This document shows, piece after piece, positions 1-4,983 of a DNA stretch of 5,569 nt. The position numbers and the translations under genes are program-made. The DNA comes from Micavibrio aeruginosavorus (GTDB taxonomy: Bacteria > Pseudomonadota > Alphaproteobacteria > Micavibrionales > Micavibrionaceae): positions 1-5,569 of the forward strand of contig QFNK01000141.1 of assembly GCA_003240795.1 (NCBI GenBank), given 5' to 3'. The notes under the pieces are model-generated. The model ran no database searches. It was not told where the DNA came from and worked only from the letters and a program-made list of their open reading frames with translations. The stretch's first letter is position 1, and each line of letters opens with the position of its first letter.

Positions 1-233
1 GGATCGACGTAGTTGCCACGAACACGCTCGAACACTTCGCCAAACAGGTTGAGTTGTTTGTACGTGTCGTTAGCGTCAGGATCTTCCTTCAGCTTTTCTT
101 TCACGCTTTGCGTTGCCGTGCGCTTTTCTTCCTGCGCCCAAGCGGGGCTCGTACTCAGCGTGACGAACATGGATGAAGCAAGAGCAAGGCCGAGAAGTAC
201 GCGAGACGAATTTTTACGGAAGAGAGAGAGCAT
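1..233 (-). CDS. ctpA: C-terminal processing protease (S41 family), 5' end only
   Basis: Only the first 77 codons are present; the gene runs off the left edge. The frame is not interrupted and begins at an ATG preceded by a good Shine-Dalgarno. Residues 1-33 form a signal peptide: basic FRK near the start, a hydrophobic stretch at about 12-26, and an AWA site before QEE (cleavage about 33/34). After a charged, flexible stretch comes KQLNLFGEVFERVR at about 59-72, which I recognise as the start of the mature region of alphaproteobacterial CtpA-type carboxyl-terminal proteases. The PDZ and Ser/Lys catalytic parts lie outside the window, so the family call rests on this motif, the signal peptide and the position. 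Members are periplasmic serine proteases that trim or degrade envelope proteins. The gene starts 14 bases after the EnvC-like gene stops, so co-transcription and an envelope role are likely. Confidence 0.82.
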   Translation of the reverse strand, partial: MLSLFRKNSSRVLLGLALASSMFVTLSTSPAWAQEEKRTATQSVKEKLKEDPDANDTYKQLNLFGEVFERVRGNYVD

Positions 234-239
234 CGATGT

Positions 240-245
240 TCCTTT
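240..245 (-). promoter_or_regulatory. Ribosome binding site of ctpA
   Basis: AAAGGA lies six bases ahead of the ATG at 233-231, in the short gap after the envC-like stop. It supports this start over the later in-frame ATG at codon 22, which would cut away half of the signal peptide. Confidence 0.7.
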
Positions 246-247
246 GA

Positions 248-1492
248 TTACAAACCTGCAATTTTTTTGGCGGGATTAACGGGCTCCCCTTTAAGACGGA
301 GCTCGTAATAGAGGGTAGGGCGCCCCCCTTCGGATGAAGTTTTGGGAAGAACGCCGACCGGTTCACCTGCCGCAACGGATTGCCCCACCACTGTATCAAT
401 TCTGGCCAAACCTGCAATAAGACTATGATATTCTTTTTGATGTTCCACGATAATAATGCGGCCGTAATTTTTGAATGTTCCCGCATAACGGACGACCCCG
501 CCCATAGGCGCGACGACCAGGCCGCTTGGACGGCTTTCGATGGTCAGCCCCTGACTTTCCGCACCGATATCGTCCATTTGACGGAATCCCGTTTTGATCA
601 TACCGGAAACAGGCAGTTGCGCGGATCCCGGACGGGGTATCGGCGTCGTGCGGGACGGAGAAGCCGTGAGAGCCGCTTGTTTAATCTCTTTTTGCTGCGC
701 CTTCGGAAGGGATCGCGCTTTGCGTTCTATCGACGCAAGGCGCGTGCGCTCTTCCTCGGCCGCCGCCTTTTCACGCTCTTCGATACGGGAAACGAGGTCT
801 TTCAAATTGCTCGCACGCGTTGAAATGTCCTTAAGCGCCGCTTCTTCTTCCTTCACATCCGAGCGGTTGCGGGCATAAAGGTCTTTGCGTTTTTCCAGAA
901 GCGCGGCAATTTTGGTCTGTTTTTCCGCGAGATCCGCTCCGGTTTTCTTGGCTTGCTCCTGATCGTCCTGCAACTGCTTGATAAGCTCGGACAGGCGGGT
1001 CAGGTCTTTCTTAAGATTTTCCGCCCGCCCGTAGATATCTGGCAAAATTCCCTGCAGCAGCATGGCGCTTTGCGCCGTTTCAAGCGGCGCGCCCGGGCTG
1101 GCGATGATGGCCTCCGGCGGGGTGCGGTTCAGCCGCTCCAGCGCCAGAACCAGATCACCGATTGCGCCCTTGTCTTTTTTCAGGCGTTTTTCGATGGCGA
1201 ATTGTTCCTTGCGCCCATCGCGGATGCGTAAATCCAGCTTGTTGAGTTCCGCCTCATTCTTTTTGATTTCGCCCGCAATTCCCACGAGGTCTTTTTGCGT
1301 GTCTTCCAGCTCCGCGTTTATTTTCTTCGCTTCTTTTTCAAGCGTCGATTTGCGTGCTTCGCGCTCGGTTTTCTCGCGTTCCAGCTGGCGGGCGGGGTGA
1401 ACCGCCGGACGCACAGCCTCGGCGTCATCCTGCGCCATGGCAGGCGCGGAAAGAATGAAAATCAAAAATATAAATGCGATCGTATATTTCAT
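248..1492 (-). CDS. envC: EnvC-like murein hydrolase activator (degenerate LytM/M23 factor)
   Basis: This encodes 414 residues. Residues 1-20 are a signal peptide (MKYTIAFIFLIFILSAPAMA, then QDD), so the product is exported to the periplasm. Two highly charged coiled-coil stretches follow, about 33-120 and 155-275, then a Pro/Ser/Thr linker (about 277-293) and a C-terminal LytM/M23 domain (about 313-412). The domain keeps the fold signature (VVAPMGGVVRYAG, NYGRIIIVEH, GQSVAAGEPVGVL) but not the zinc ligands: the HxxxD position reads SQGLT and the HxH position reads TLY in RPTLYYELR. E. coli EnvC is degenerate in the same way and works by activating N-acetylmuramoyl-L-alanine amidases at the septum, so an activator rather than a hydrolase is inferred. 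The ATG at 1492 is chosen because it gives the signal peptide; upstream codons of the frame lie inside rlmH. It starts seven bases after the rlmH stop, with only a weak ribosome site, suggesting coupling. Confidence 0.88.
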   Translation of the reverse strand: MKYTIAFIFLIFILSAPAMAQDDAEAVRPAVHPARQLEREKTEREARKSTLEKEAKKINAELEDTQKDLVGIAGEIKKNEAELNKLDLRIRDGRKEQFAIEKRLKKDKGAIGDLVLALERLNRTPPEAIIASPGAPLETAQSAMLLQGILPDIYGRAENLKKDLTRLSELIKQLQDDQEQAKKTGADLAEKQTKIAALLEKRKDLYARNRSDVKEEEAALKDISTRASNLKDLVSRIEEREKAAAEEERTRLASIERKARSLPKAQQKEIKQAALTASPSRTTPIPRPGSAQLPVSGMIKTGFRQMDDIGAESQGLTIESRPSGLVVAPMGGVVRYAGTFKNYGRIIIVEHQKEYHSLIAGLARIDTVVGQSVAAGEPVGVLPKTSSEGGRPTLYYELRLKGEPVNPAKKIAGL

Positions 1493-1499
1493 ATTTCGT

Positions 1500-1937
1500 T
1501 CAATCCCTGTGATAGGGGTGGCCCGCAAGGATTTGCTGGGCACGGTATATCTGTTCCATAAGCATGGTCCGCGCCAGCATATGGGGCCAAGTCTGAGCCC
1601 CAAAAGACAAGAGCATCGTGGCTTTTTTACGAAGCTCATCGGACAGGCCGTCCGCACCGCCGATGATGAATTGCACCTGTCCGTGGCTGGTCGCAAACGC
1701 CTCCATACGCGCTGCAAAGTCGCGGCTCGGCATACTTTTTCCGCGCTCGTCCATCATGACGATGGCCGCATTCGGTTTCAGGCGTTCTGTAATGCGGGAA
1801 TGTTCGTCGACCTGTGTCCGGCCTTCCAGTTCGATAAGGGTGAATTTCCACTGAAGACGCTTGCGGTAATCATCAAAAACATCCAGCAAAGGATCGTTTT
1901 TAAGCTTCCCAACGGCGATGAGTTCTATAGAGAGCAT
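1500..1937 (-). CDS. rlmH: 23S rRNA (pseudouridine1915-N3)-methyltransferase RlmH
   Basis: This 145-residue SPOUT-class methyltransferase is close to the usual family length (155 in E. coli). It uses S-adenosylmethionine to methylate N3 of pseudouridine 1915 in helix 69 of 23S rRNA, acting on assembled 70S ribosomes in the cytoplasm. Visible family marks are MLSIELIAVGKLK at the N-terminus, LDERGK-like MMDERGK at 61-67, the cofactor-loop segment FIIGGADGLS at 90-99, and the knotted C-terminal part WPHMLARTMLMEQIYRA ending in the characteristic HPYHRD at 140-145. The start ATG is fixed by the conserved N-terminus but has no good Shine-Dalgarno: AAAGG abuts the ATG and GGGG is 12 bases away. 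The start codon lies within a hairpin. Its neighbour rsfS also acts on the large subunit, an arrangement conserved in many bacteria. Confidence 0.96.
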   Translation of the reverse strand: MLSIELIAVGKLKNDPLLDVFDDYRKRLQWKFTLIELEGRTQVDEHSRITERLKPNAAIVMMDERGKSMPSRDFAARMEAFATSHGQVQFIIGGADGLSDELRKKATMLLSFGAQTWPHMLARTMLMEQIYRAQQILAGHPYHRD

Positions 1938-1953
1938 CCTTTATGGATGCCCC
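1931..1953 (-). promoter_or_regulatory. Hairpin enclosing the rlmH start codon
   Basis: In the minus-strand RNA GGGGCAUCC pairs with GGAUGCUCU around the loop AUAAA, giving nine pairs of which two are G-U; the inner six are perfect. The rlmH AUG (1937-1935) is in the 3' arm and the only upstream G-rich ribosome-site candidate is in the 5' arm, so folding would hide both. The pairing is read directly from the sequence; any regulatory role is inference. Confidence 0.5.
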
Positions 1954-1962
1954 ATCGGAATT

Positions 1963-1994
1963 AAAAAAGATAGGCGGCTGTATGATTAAACCGC
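1963..1994 (-). terminator. Possible weak terminator overlapping the rsfS stop
   Basis: GCGGTT (1994-1989) can pair with AGCCGC (1979-1974) with one G-U pair and a nine-base loop, and six T residues follow at 1968-1963. The stem is short and five bases separate it from the T-run, so it is at best partial and may only attenuate rsfS-rlmH transcription. Confidence 0.25.
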
Positions 1995-2414
1995 TTTCAA
2001 TCCGCTGCTTTTTGGCGCGGCATTGATCGTAACGCCCGGAACGCTCCACATTTTTTCGATATTGTAGAACTCGCGGACTTCGGGACGGAAGAGGTGGACG
2101 ATCACGTCGCCGGCATCGAGAACGACCCAGTTTGCCTGTCCGATACCCTCGATACGGATATCCTGTGTTCCATGCGCGTGAAGGCGTTCACGCAGCTTCT
2201 CCGCCATGGAAACGATGTGGCGGGACGATGTACCCGACACGACGATGATATAATCGGCGAGAGCGGATTGGCCTTCGAGGTTTATGACCTGAATATCGTC
2301 GCCTTTGTCACCGTCGAGCGATTCAACGATAAGATTTTTAAGGTCCATCACGCTGCTCGCGGATGTAGTGTCATCTTTTGGAATGGAAGTCCTCCTGCCT
2401 TGATTTGATGTCAT
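1986..2414 (-). CDS. rsfS: Ribosome silencing factor RsfS (Iojap/DUF143 family)
   Basis: The product binds ribosomal protein uL14 on the 50S subunit and blocks joining with 30S, lowering translation in poor conditions. Numbering from the ATG at 2414 (142 residues), the conserved domain runs from about 24 to 125: LIVESLDGDKGDDIQVINL, then the hallmark YIIVVSGTSSRHIVSMAE at about 55-72, and NWVVLDAGDVIVHLF then EFYNIEKMW to 123. The first 22 residues are polar and poorly conserved, so they do not fix the start. Three starts are possible: ATG 2414 (142 residues, no Shine-Dalgarno), ATT 2384 (132 residues, perfect AGGAGG at six bases) and ATG 2348 (120 residues, similar to the 105-residue E. coli protein, weak ribosome site). 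I give the longest ATG form as a conservative boundary, but the ribosome site favours ATT. The domain assignment does not depend on this. Confidence 0.94.
   Translation of the reverse strand: MTSNQGRRTSIPKDDTTSASSVMDLKNLIVESLDGDKGDDIQVINLEGQSALADYIIVVSGTSSRHIVSMAEKLRERLHAHGTQDIRIEGIGQANWVVLDAGDVIVHLFRPEVREFYNIEKMWSVPGVTINAAPKSSGLKAV
2382..2396 (-). promoter_or_regulatory. Perfect Shine-Dalgarno ahead of an in-frame ATT in rsfS
   Basis: AGGAGG at 2396-2391 is followed by ACTTCC and then ATT at 2384-2382, in frame with RsfS. No ATG, GTG or TTG lies 4-12 bases after it. If the ATG at 2414 were the start, the motif would be two tandem AGG arginine codons. This is the strongest ribosome site seen in the window. 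Confidence 0.5.
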
Positions 2415-2415
2415 A

Positions 2416-2444
2416 TGTATAGGCAAAACCGTGCCTTCCCGCAA
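2416..2444 (-). promoter_or_regulatory. Weak promoter candidate close to the rsfS start
   Basis: TTGCGG (2444-2439; three of six matches to TTGACA), a 17-base spacer, and TATACA (2421-2416; four of six to TATAAT). Initiation would fall near 2409, just downstream of the ATG at 2414, leaving AGGAGG and ATT as the first start signals. The matches are modest and could be chance. Confidence 0.22.
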
Positions 2445-2523
2445 GTCGGGCCCGCCAGTCAAACGGAATGTCCGGAAGAAAGGATATGACGAGCGACGCG
2501 CCTGTTTTTCCCATACAAGGTCA

Positions 2524-2552
2524 ATTATAAGCCGGATTCGACCCCATCTCAA
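2524..2552 (-). promoter_or_regulatory. Near-consensus sigma70-type promoter for rsfS-rlmH and downstream
   Basis: TTGAGA (2552-2547; five of six to TTGACA), a spacer of exactly 17 bases, and a perfect TATAAT (2529-2524). Predicted initiation is near 2517. It lies in the nadD-rsfS gap, points toward rsfS, and would give a leader of about 100-130 bases. The gap (2415-2590) holds no clear terminator for nadD, so read-through from proA-nadD remains possible. Confidence 0.6.
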
Positions 2553-2590
2553 GAATATCCGATACCGCAGGACGGCATAATCATATTAAT

Positions 2591-3166
2591 CTATTGTTTT
2601 AAAAGAGAATTCCTTATGGCGGTGGAGGAGATGTCCATCATTTTCGCCGACCGGACGAAGCGTATATTGGGATGATCGACCATGGAAGCCGGGCAGCTGC
2701 GCACCAGGCCGCCCGCCGGCGGCCGTGCGATGAAGACGACCGGGATAAGGTCCGCCAGCTCCCTCCAGCGGTCCCAGCGGTGAAAAATATGTGCGTTGTC
2801 CATGCCGCAGATAAAGGTGAATTCTGTGTGCGGATAATGACGCAACAAGGCTCTTACCGTATCATAGGTGTAGGAAGTACCGAGCTGTACCTCCAGATGT
2901 GTGGCAATCATGCGGGGATGTCCGGCTATGATGTCCTCCACGGACGCAAACCGCTCCTGATATGGTGCCATCCCTGCGCGCTGCTTGAGGGGGTTTTGCG
3001 GTGTGACCAGCCACCAGACAAAATCCAGTTTGCATTCCACAAGCGCGAGTTTGGCAATATGCCGATGACCTGCATGTGCCGGGTTGAACGACCCGCCGAA
3101 CAGGCCGATGCGCAGACCGCGCCAGCGCCCTGCGTTCAATAGTCCGGGGGGTGTGAGTAGCGACAT
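2591..3166 (-). CDS. nadD: Nicotinate-nucleotide adenylyltransferase NadD
   Basis: This transfers AMP from ATP to nicotinate mononucleotide, giving nicotinate adenine dinucleotide and pyrophosphate, in the cytoplasmic NAD pathway. At 191 residues it is a normal family size. Visible motifs are the nucleotidyltransferase signature IGLFGGSFNPAHAGH at 20-34 with the HxGH element HAGH at 31-34, WWLVTPQNPLK at 51-61, the substrate-pocket stretch GMDNAHIFHRWDRW at 121-134, and the C-terminal ISSTAIR at 179-185. The ATG at 3166 lies four bases after the proA stop. An alternative in-frame ATG at 3190 would overlap proA by 20 bases and give 199 residues; neither has a clear Shine-Dalgarno, so coupling to proA translation is likely. 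Still more upstream codons of the frame are inside proA and are rejected. Confidence 0.95.
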   Translation of the reverse strand: MSLLTPPGLLNAGRWRGLRIGLFGGSFNPAHAGHRHIAKLALVECKLDFVWWLVTPQNPLKQRAGMAPYQERFASVEDIIAGHPRMIATHLEVQLGTSYTYDTVRALLRHYPHTEFTFICGMDNAHIFHRWDRWRELADLIPVVFIARPPAGGLVRSCPASMVDHPNIRFVRSAKMMDISSTAIRNSLLKQ

Positions 3167-3170
3167 GCTG

Positions 3171-4427
3171 CTATGGCCGTAAGTGGCCATCCCCCAGAAC
3201 TTTGTATTTAAAAGTCGTAAGCTGGCGCACGCCGACGGGGCCGCGCGCATGAAGCTTTCCTGTGCCGATGCCGATTTCCGCGCCAAAGCCGAATTCACCG
3301 CCATCCGCAAATTGCGTCGAGGCGTTGCGGACGACGATCGCGCTGTCGACATTGTTCAGGAAATAAGCTGCGGCGGCATCATCACGTGCAATAATCGCGT
3401 CTGTATGGTGGGAACCGTAATGGTTGATGTGGGCGACCGCCTCGCCAACGCCATCCACAAACTTAACGCTGATTTTTTTGTCGAGATATTCGCAAGGCCA
3501 GTCCTGTTCCGTCGCCCGCGCCACGCGTTTGTCGAGCGCCTGCGCCATGCCGTCACCGACGACCTCCACGCCTTCCGCCAGAAGCATGGACAAAATATCA
3601 TGGGCAAGGGCGGTATCAACGGCCTTGTCGAAGAGCAGGGATTCCGCCGCGCCGCAAATCCCGGTTCGCCGCAGCTTTGCATTGCGGACAATGGAAAGGG
3701 CCATATGGGAATCCGCGGAAGCATGGACATAGACATGGCAGTTGCCATCAAGATGCGCAAAGACCGGCATCTTCGCATCACTCATAACCCGGGATGTCAG
3801 GCTCTTGCCGCCGCGCGGAATGATGACATCAATAAGGCCGGTTGCATTGAGCATGTCGCCGACATGTTTCCTGTCCTGATCCGGCACCATGGCAACCGCA
3901 TCGGAAGGGAGGCCGTTGCGCTCAAGCGCAGATACGACAAGGGAATGGAGCAGGCGGGACGTTTGCGCGCTTTCGGAGCCGCCGCGCAGGATAATTGCAT
4001 TACGCGATTTGAGAGCCAGTGCCGCCGCGTCGATAGTCACATTGGGACGGGATTCATAAATCATGCCGAGGACGCCGATAGGCACCGACACCTTTTGAAA
4101 GCGCAGGCCGTTCGGACGCGTCCATTCCTCGAGGATCTTTCCGCAGGGATTTTCGAGCGCGCGAATATCTGCAACGCTTTGCGCAATTGCGGTGATGCGG
4201 TTATTGTTGAGCGTCAGGCGGTCAAGCAACGCAGTGCTCAGGTCTTTTGTAACGGCTTCATCCAGATCGAGCAGGTTCGCCTTCATGATATCGTCGCGCT
4301 GCGCGATGATTGAAAGCTCCAGATCACGAAGCGCGGCATTGATGAGCGCATCATCCGATTGCGACAGGATAAACGCTGCGGATCTAGCCGCTTGTCCCAA
4401 TTCCTCAATCATGTTGCCCGGCGCCAT
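3171..4427 (-). CDS. proA: Glutamate-5-semialdehyde dehydrogenase (gamma-glutamyl phosphate reductase) ProA
   Basis: This reduces L-glutamyl 5-phosphate with NADPH to glutamate 5-semialdehyde, the second step of proline synthesis from glutamate. The 418-residue length matches the family (417 in E. coli). Landmarks are MIYESRPNVTIDAAALALKS at 122-141, ILRGGSESAQTS at 146-157, IIPRGGKSLTSRV at 202-214, FAHLDGNCHVYV at 223-234, the catalytic cysteine C258 in RRTGICGAAESLL, HINHYGSHHTDAII at 333-346, and FGFGAEIGIGTGKLHARGP at 379-397. I chose the ATG at 4427 because AGGGAG lies six bases ahead; the GTG-initiated extension to 4478 would translate through the terminator hairpin. ATG 4412 (413 residues) is a less likely alternative. 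The usual partner proB (glutamate 5-kinase) is not adjacent upstream, where atpF lies instead. No frameshift or lost key residue was seen. Confidence 0.97.
   Translation of the reverse strand: MAPGNMIEELGQAARSAAFILSQSDDALINAALRDLELSIIAQRDDIMKANLLDLDEAVTKDLSTALLDRLTLNNNRITAIAQSVADIRALENPCGKILEEWTRPNGLRFQKVSVPIGVLGMIYESRPNVTIDAAALALKSRNAIILRGGSESAQTSRLLHSLVVSALERNGLPSDAVAMVPDQDRKHVGDMLNATGLIDVIIPRGGKSLTSRVMSDAKMPVFAHLDGNCHVYVHASADSHMALSIVRNAKLRRTGICGAAESLLFDKAVDTALAHDILSMLLAEGVEVVGDGMAQALDKRVARATEQDWPCEYLDKKISVKFVDGVGEAVAHINHYGSHHTDAIIARDDAAAAYFLNNVDSAIVVRNASTQFADGGEFGFGAEIGIGTGKLHARGPVGVRQLTTFKYKVLGDGHLRP
3173..3190 (-). repeat. Inverted repeat at the proA-nadD junction
   Basis: ATGGCC and GGCCAT flank the six-base loop ACTTAC on the minus strand. 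The repeat covers the last proA codons, reaches the first base of its stop codon and contains the alternative nadD ATG at 3190. A ribosome finishing proA would open it. There is no T-run, so it is not a terminator. Confidence 0.45.
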
Positions 4428-4433
4428 AAAAAA

Positions 4434-4439
4434 CTCCCT
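4434..4439 (-). promoter_or_regulatory. Ribosome binding site of proA within the terminator stem
   Basis: AGGGAG is separated from the proA ATG by exactly the six T residues of the terminator tract. It decides the proA start. It is fully paired when the complete hairpin forms, so it should be hidden in RNA reading through from atpF. Confidence 0.6.
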
Positions 4440-4445
4440 GCCGTG

Positions 4446-4451
4446 ATTATA
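4446..4451 (-). promoter_or_regulatory. Perfect -10 box (TATAAT) in the terminator loop, candidate proA promoter
   Basis: TATAAT fills six of the eight loop bases. Initiation about seven bases downstream, near 4439-4438, would give an RNA beginning at or just within the AGGGAG ribosome site, with a leader of about a dozen bases. No good -35 is present: the hexamer at 17 bases is TACCAA (two of six), and TG precedes the box by two bases rather than one. Promoter activity is therefore uncertain. Confidence 0.35.
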
Positions 4452-4487
4452 AGCACGGAACAGGGAGTTTGGTATCACGAATTTGAA

Positions 4488-4982
4488 TTAGTTGAGGTGT
4501 TTGGAAACCGACTGGATCGCCTGATCGATCAGGTTGTCGCTGGTTTTCGTGTCCATGGACTTCGTCACGATTTCACGCGTTGCCTGAATGGCAAGGTCGG
4601 CGGCATGGGCGCGGATATCGGCAATCGCCTTTTCTTCGATGCGTTTCAGGCGCTCCGAAAGCTGCGCTTCGCGGCGCTCCATCGTTTCGCCCAGCTCTTT
4701 CTCGGCAGCTTGCTGGACAGCGACGGCGGAAGCCTTGGCTTGTTCGATGATCTTCGCGGCGGCATTCTCTGCATCGCGTTGCTTCTGCTGAAACTCGGCG
4801 AGCAGATCCTGCGCTTCTTTCTTCAGGCGGTCGGCCGTTTCGATCTCGGTACGGATCTGTTCGATTTTGGCATCCAGTGATGCTGTAATCTTTTTACCGG
4901 CGGCCTTGACGATCAGGAGAATGAAAACAACAAAGGAAATGGCAACCCATGCCGTCGTGTTGTGCGTAAGGATATCCATCAT
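4488..4982 (-). CDS. atpF: ATP synthase F0 subunit b
   Basis: This 164-residue subunit is part of the peripheral stalk of the F1F0 ATP synthase in the inner membrane, holding F1 still against the rotating c-ring. It has one N-terminal membrane segment at about 11-27 (AWVAISFVVFILLIVKA), a basic KK turn, then a long charged alpha-helical, coiled-coil region (about 31-135) with many Ala, Glu, Lys and Gln, and a short C-terminal region that would contact F1-delta. The start is a double ATG (4982 and 4979), one base after the b' stop, so it is tightly coupled to atpF'. AAAGG in the end of the upstream gene lies about a dozen bases ahead. It is the last gene of the F0 set, consistent with the terminator that follows. 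Confidence 0.95.
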   Translation of the reverse strand: MMDILTHNTTAWVAISFVVFILLIVKAAGKKITASLDAKIEQIRTEIETADRLKKEAQDLLAEFQQKQRDAENAAAKIIEQAKASAVAVQQAAEKELGETMERREAQLSERLKRIEEKAIADIRAHAADLAIQATREIVTKSMDTKTSDNLIDQAIQSVSKHLN

Positions 4983-4983
4983 G

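Larger units (their letters stand above)
4428..4470 (-). terminator. Intrinsic terminator after atpF, fused to the proA leader
   Basis: On the minus strand AAACTCCCTG (4470-4461) pairs perfectly with CAGGGAGTTT (4440-4431), and inside it CCGTG (4458-4454) pairs with CACGG (4445-4441), with a two-base TT bulge and the eight-base loop CTTATAAT. A run of six T (4433-4428) follows, the first three of which can pair with AAA. It begins 17 bases after the atpF stop, as expected for the end of the F0 operon, and the T-run touches the proA ATG. Confidence 0.88.

Noticed and set aside
1493..1717. 75-residue upstream extension of the EnvC-like frame
   Set aside because: It overlaps rlmH in another frame and would bury the signal peptide that begins at the ATG at 1492.
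1437..1964. Plus-strand open frame of 175 codons across rlmH and the start of the envC-like gene
   Set aside because: It is antisense to rlmH, whose protein motifs are clear; no domain and no initiation signals were seen.
2415..2552. TTG-initiated 46-residue extension of RsfS
   Set aside because: The residues match nothing in the family, the TTG is the -35 hexamer of the promoter candidate, and there is no ribosome site.
2560..2590. Small stem after the nadD stop (ATGCCG/CGGTAT)
   Set aside because: Six pairs including a G-U and no T-run follow, so it is not supported as a terminator.
3183..4313. Plus-strand open frame of 376 codons opposite proA
   Set aside because: It lies wholly antisense to an unmistakable proA, shows no recognisable domain, and is rich in the Arg/His/Ala mixture expected from reading a gene backwards.
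4428..4478. GTG-initiated 17-residue extension of ProA
   Set aside because: It would translate the whole terminator hairpin, adds residues absent from the family, and ATG 4427 gives the normal 418-residue length with a ribosome site.
4359..4880. Plus-strand open frame of 173 codons across proA and atpF
   Set aside because: It spans the terminator and is antisense to two firm genes; the Leu/Phe-rich translation is the expected reverse reading of the atpF helix.
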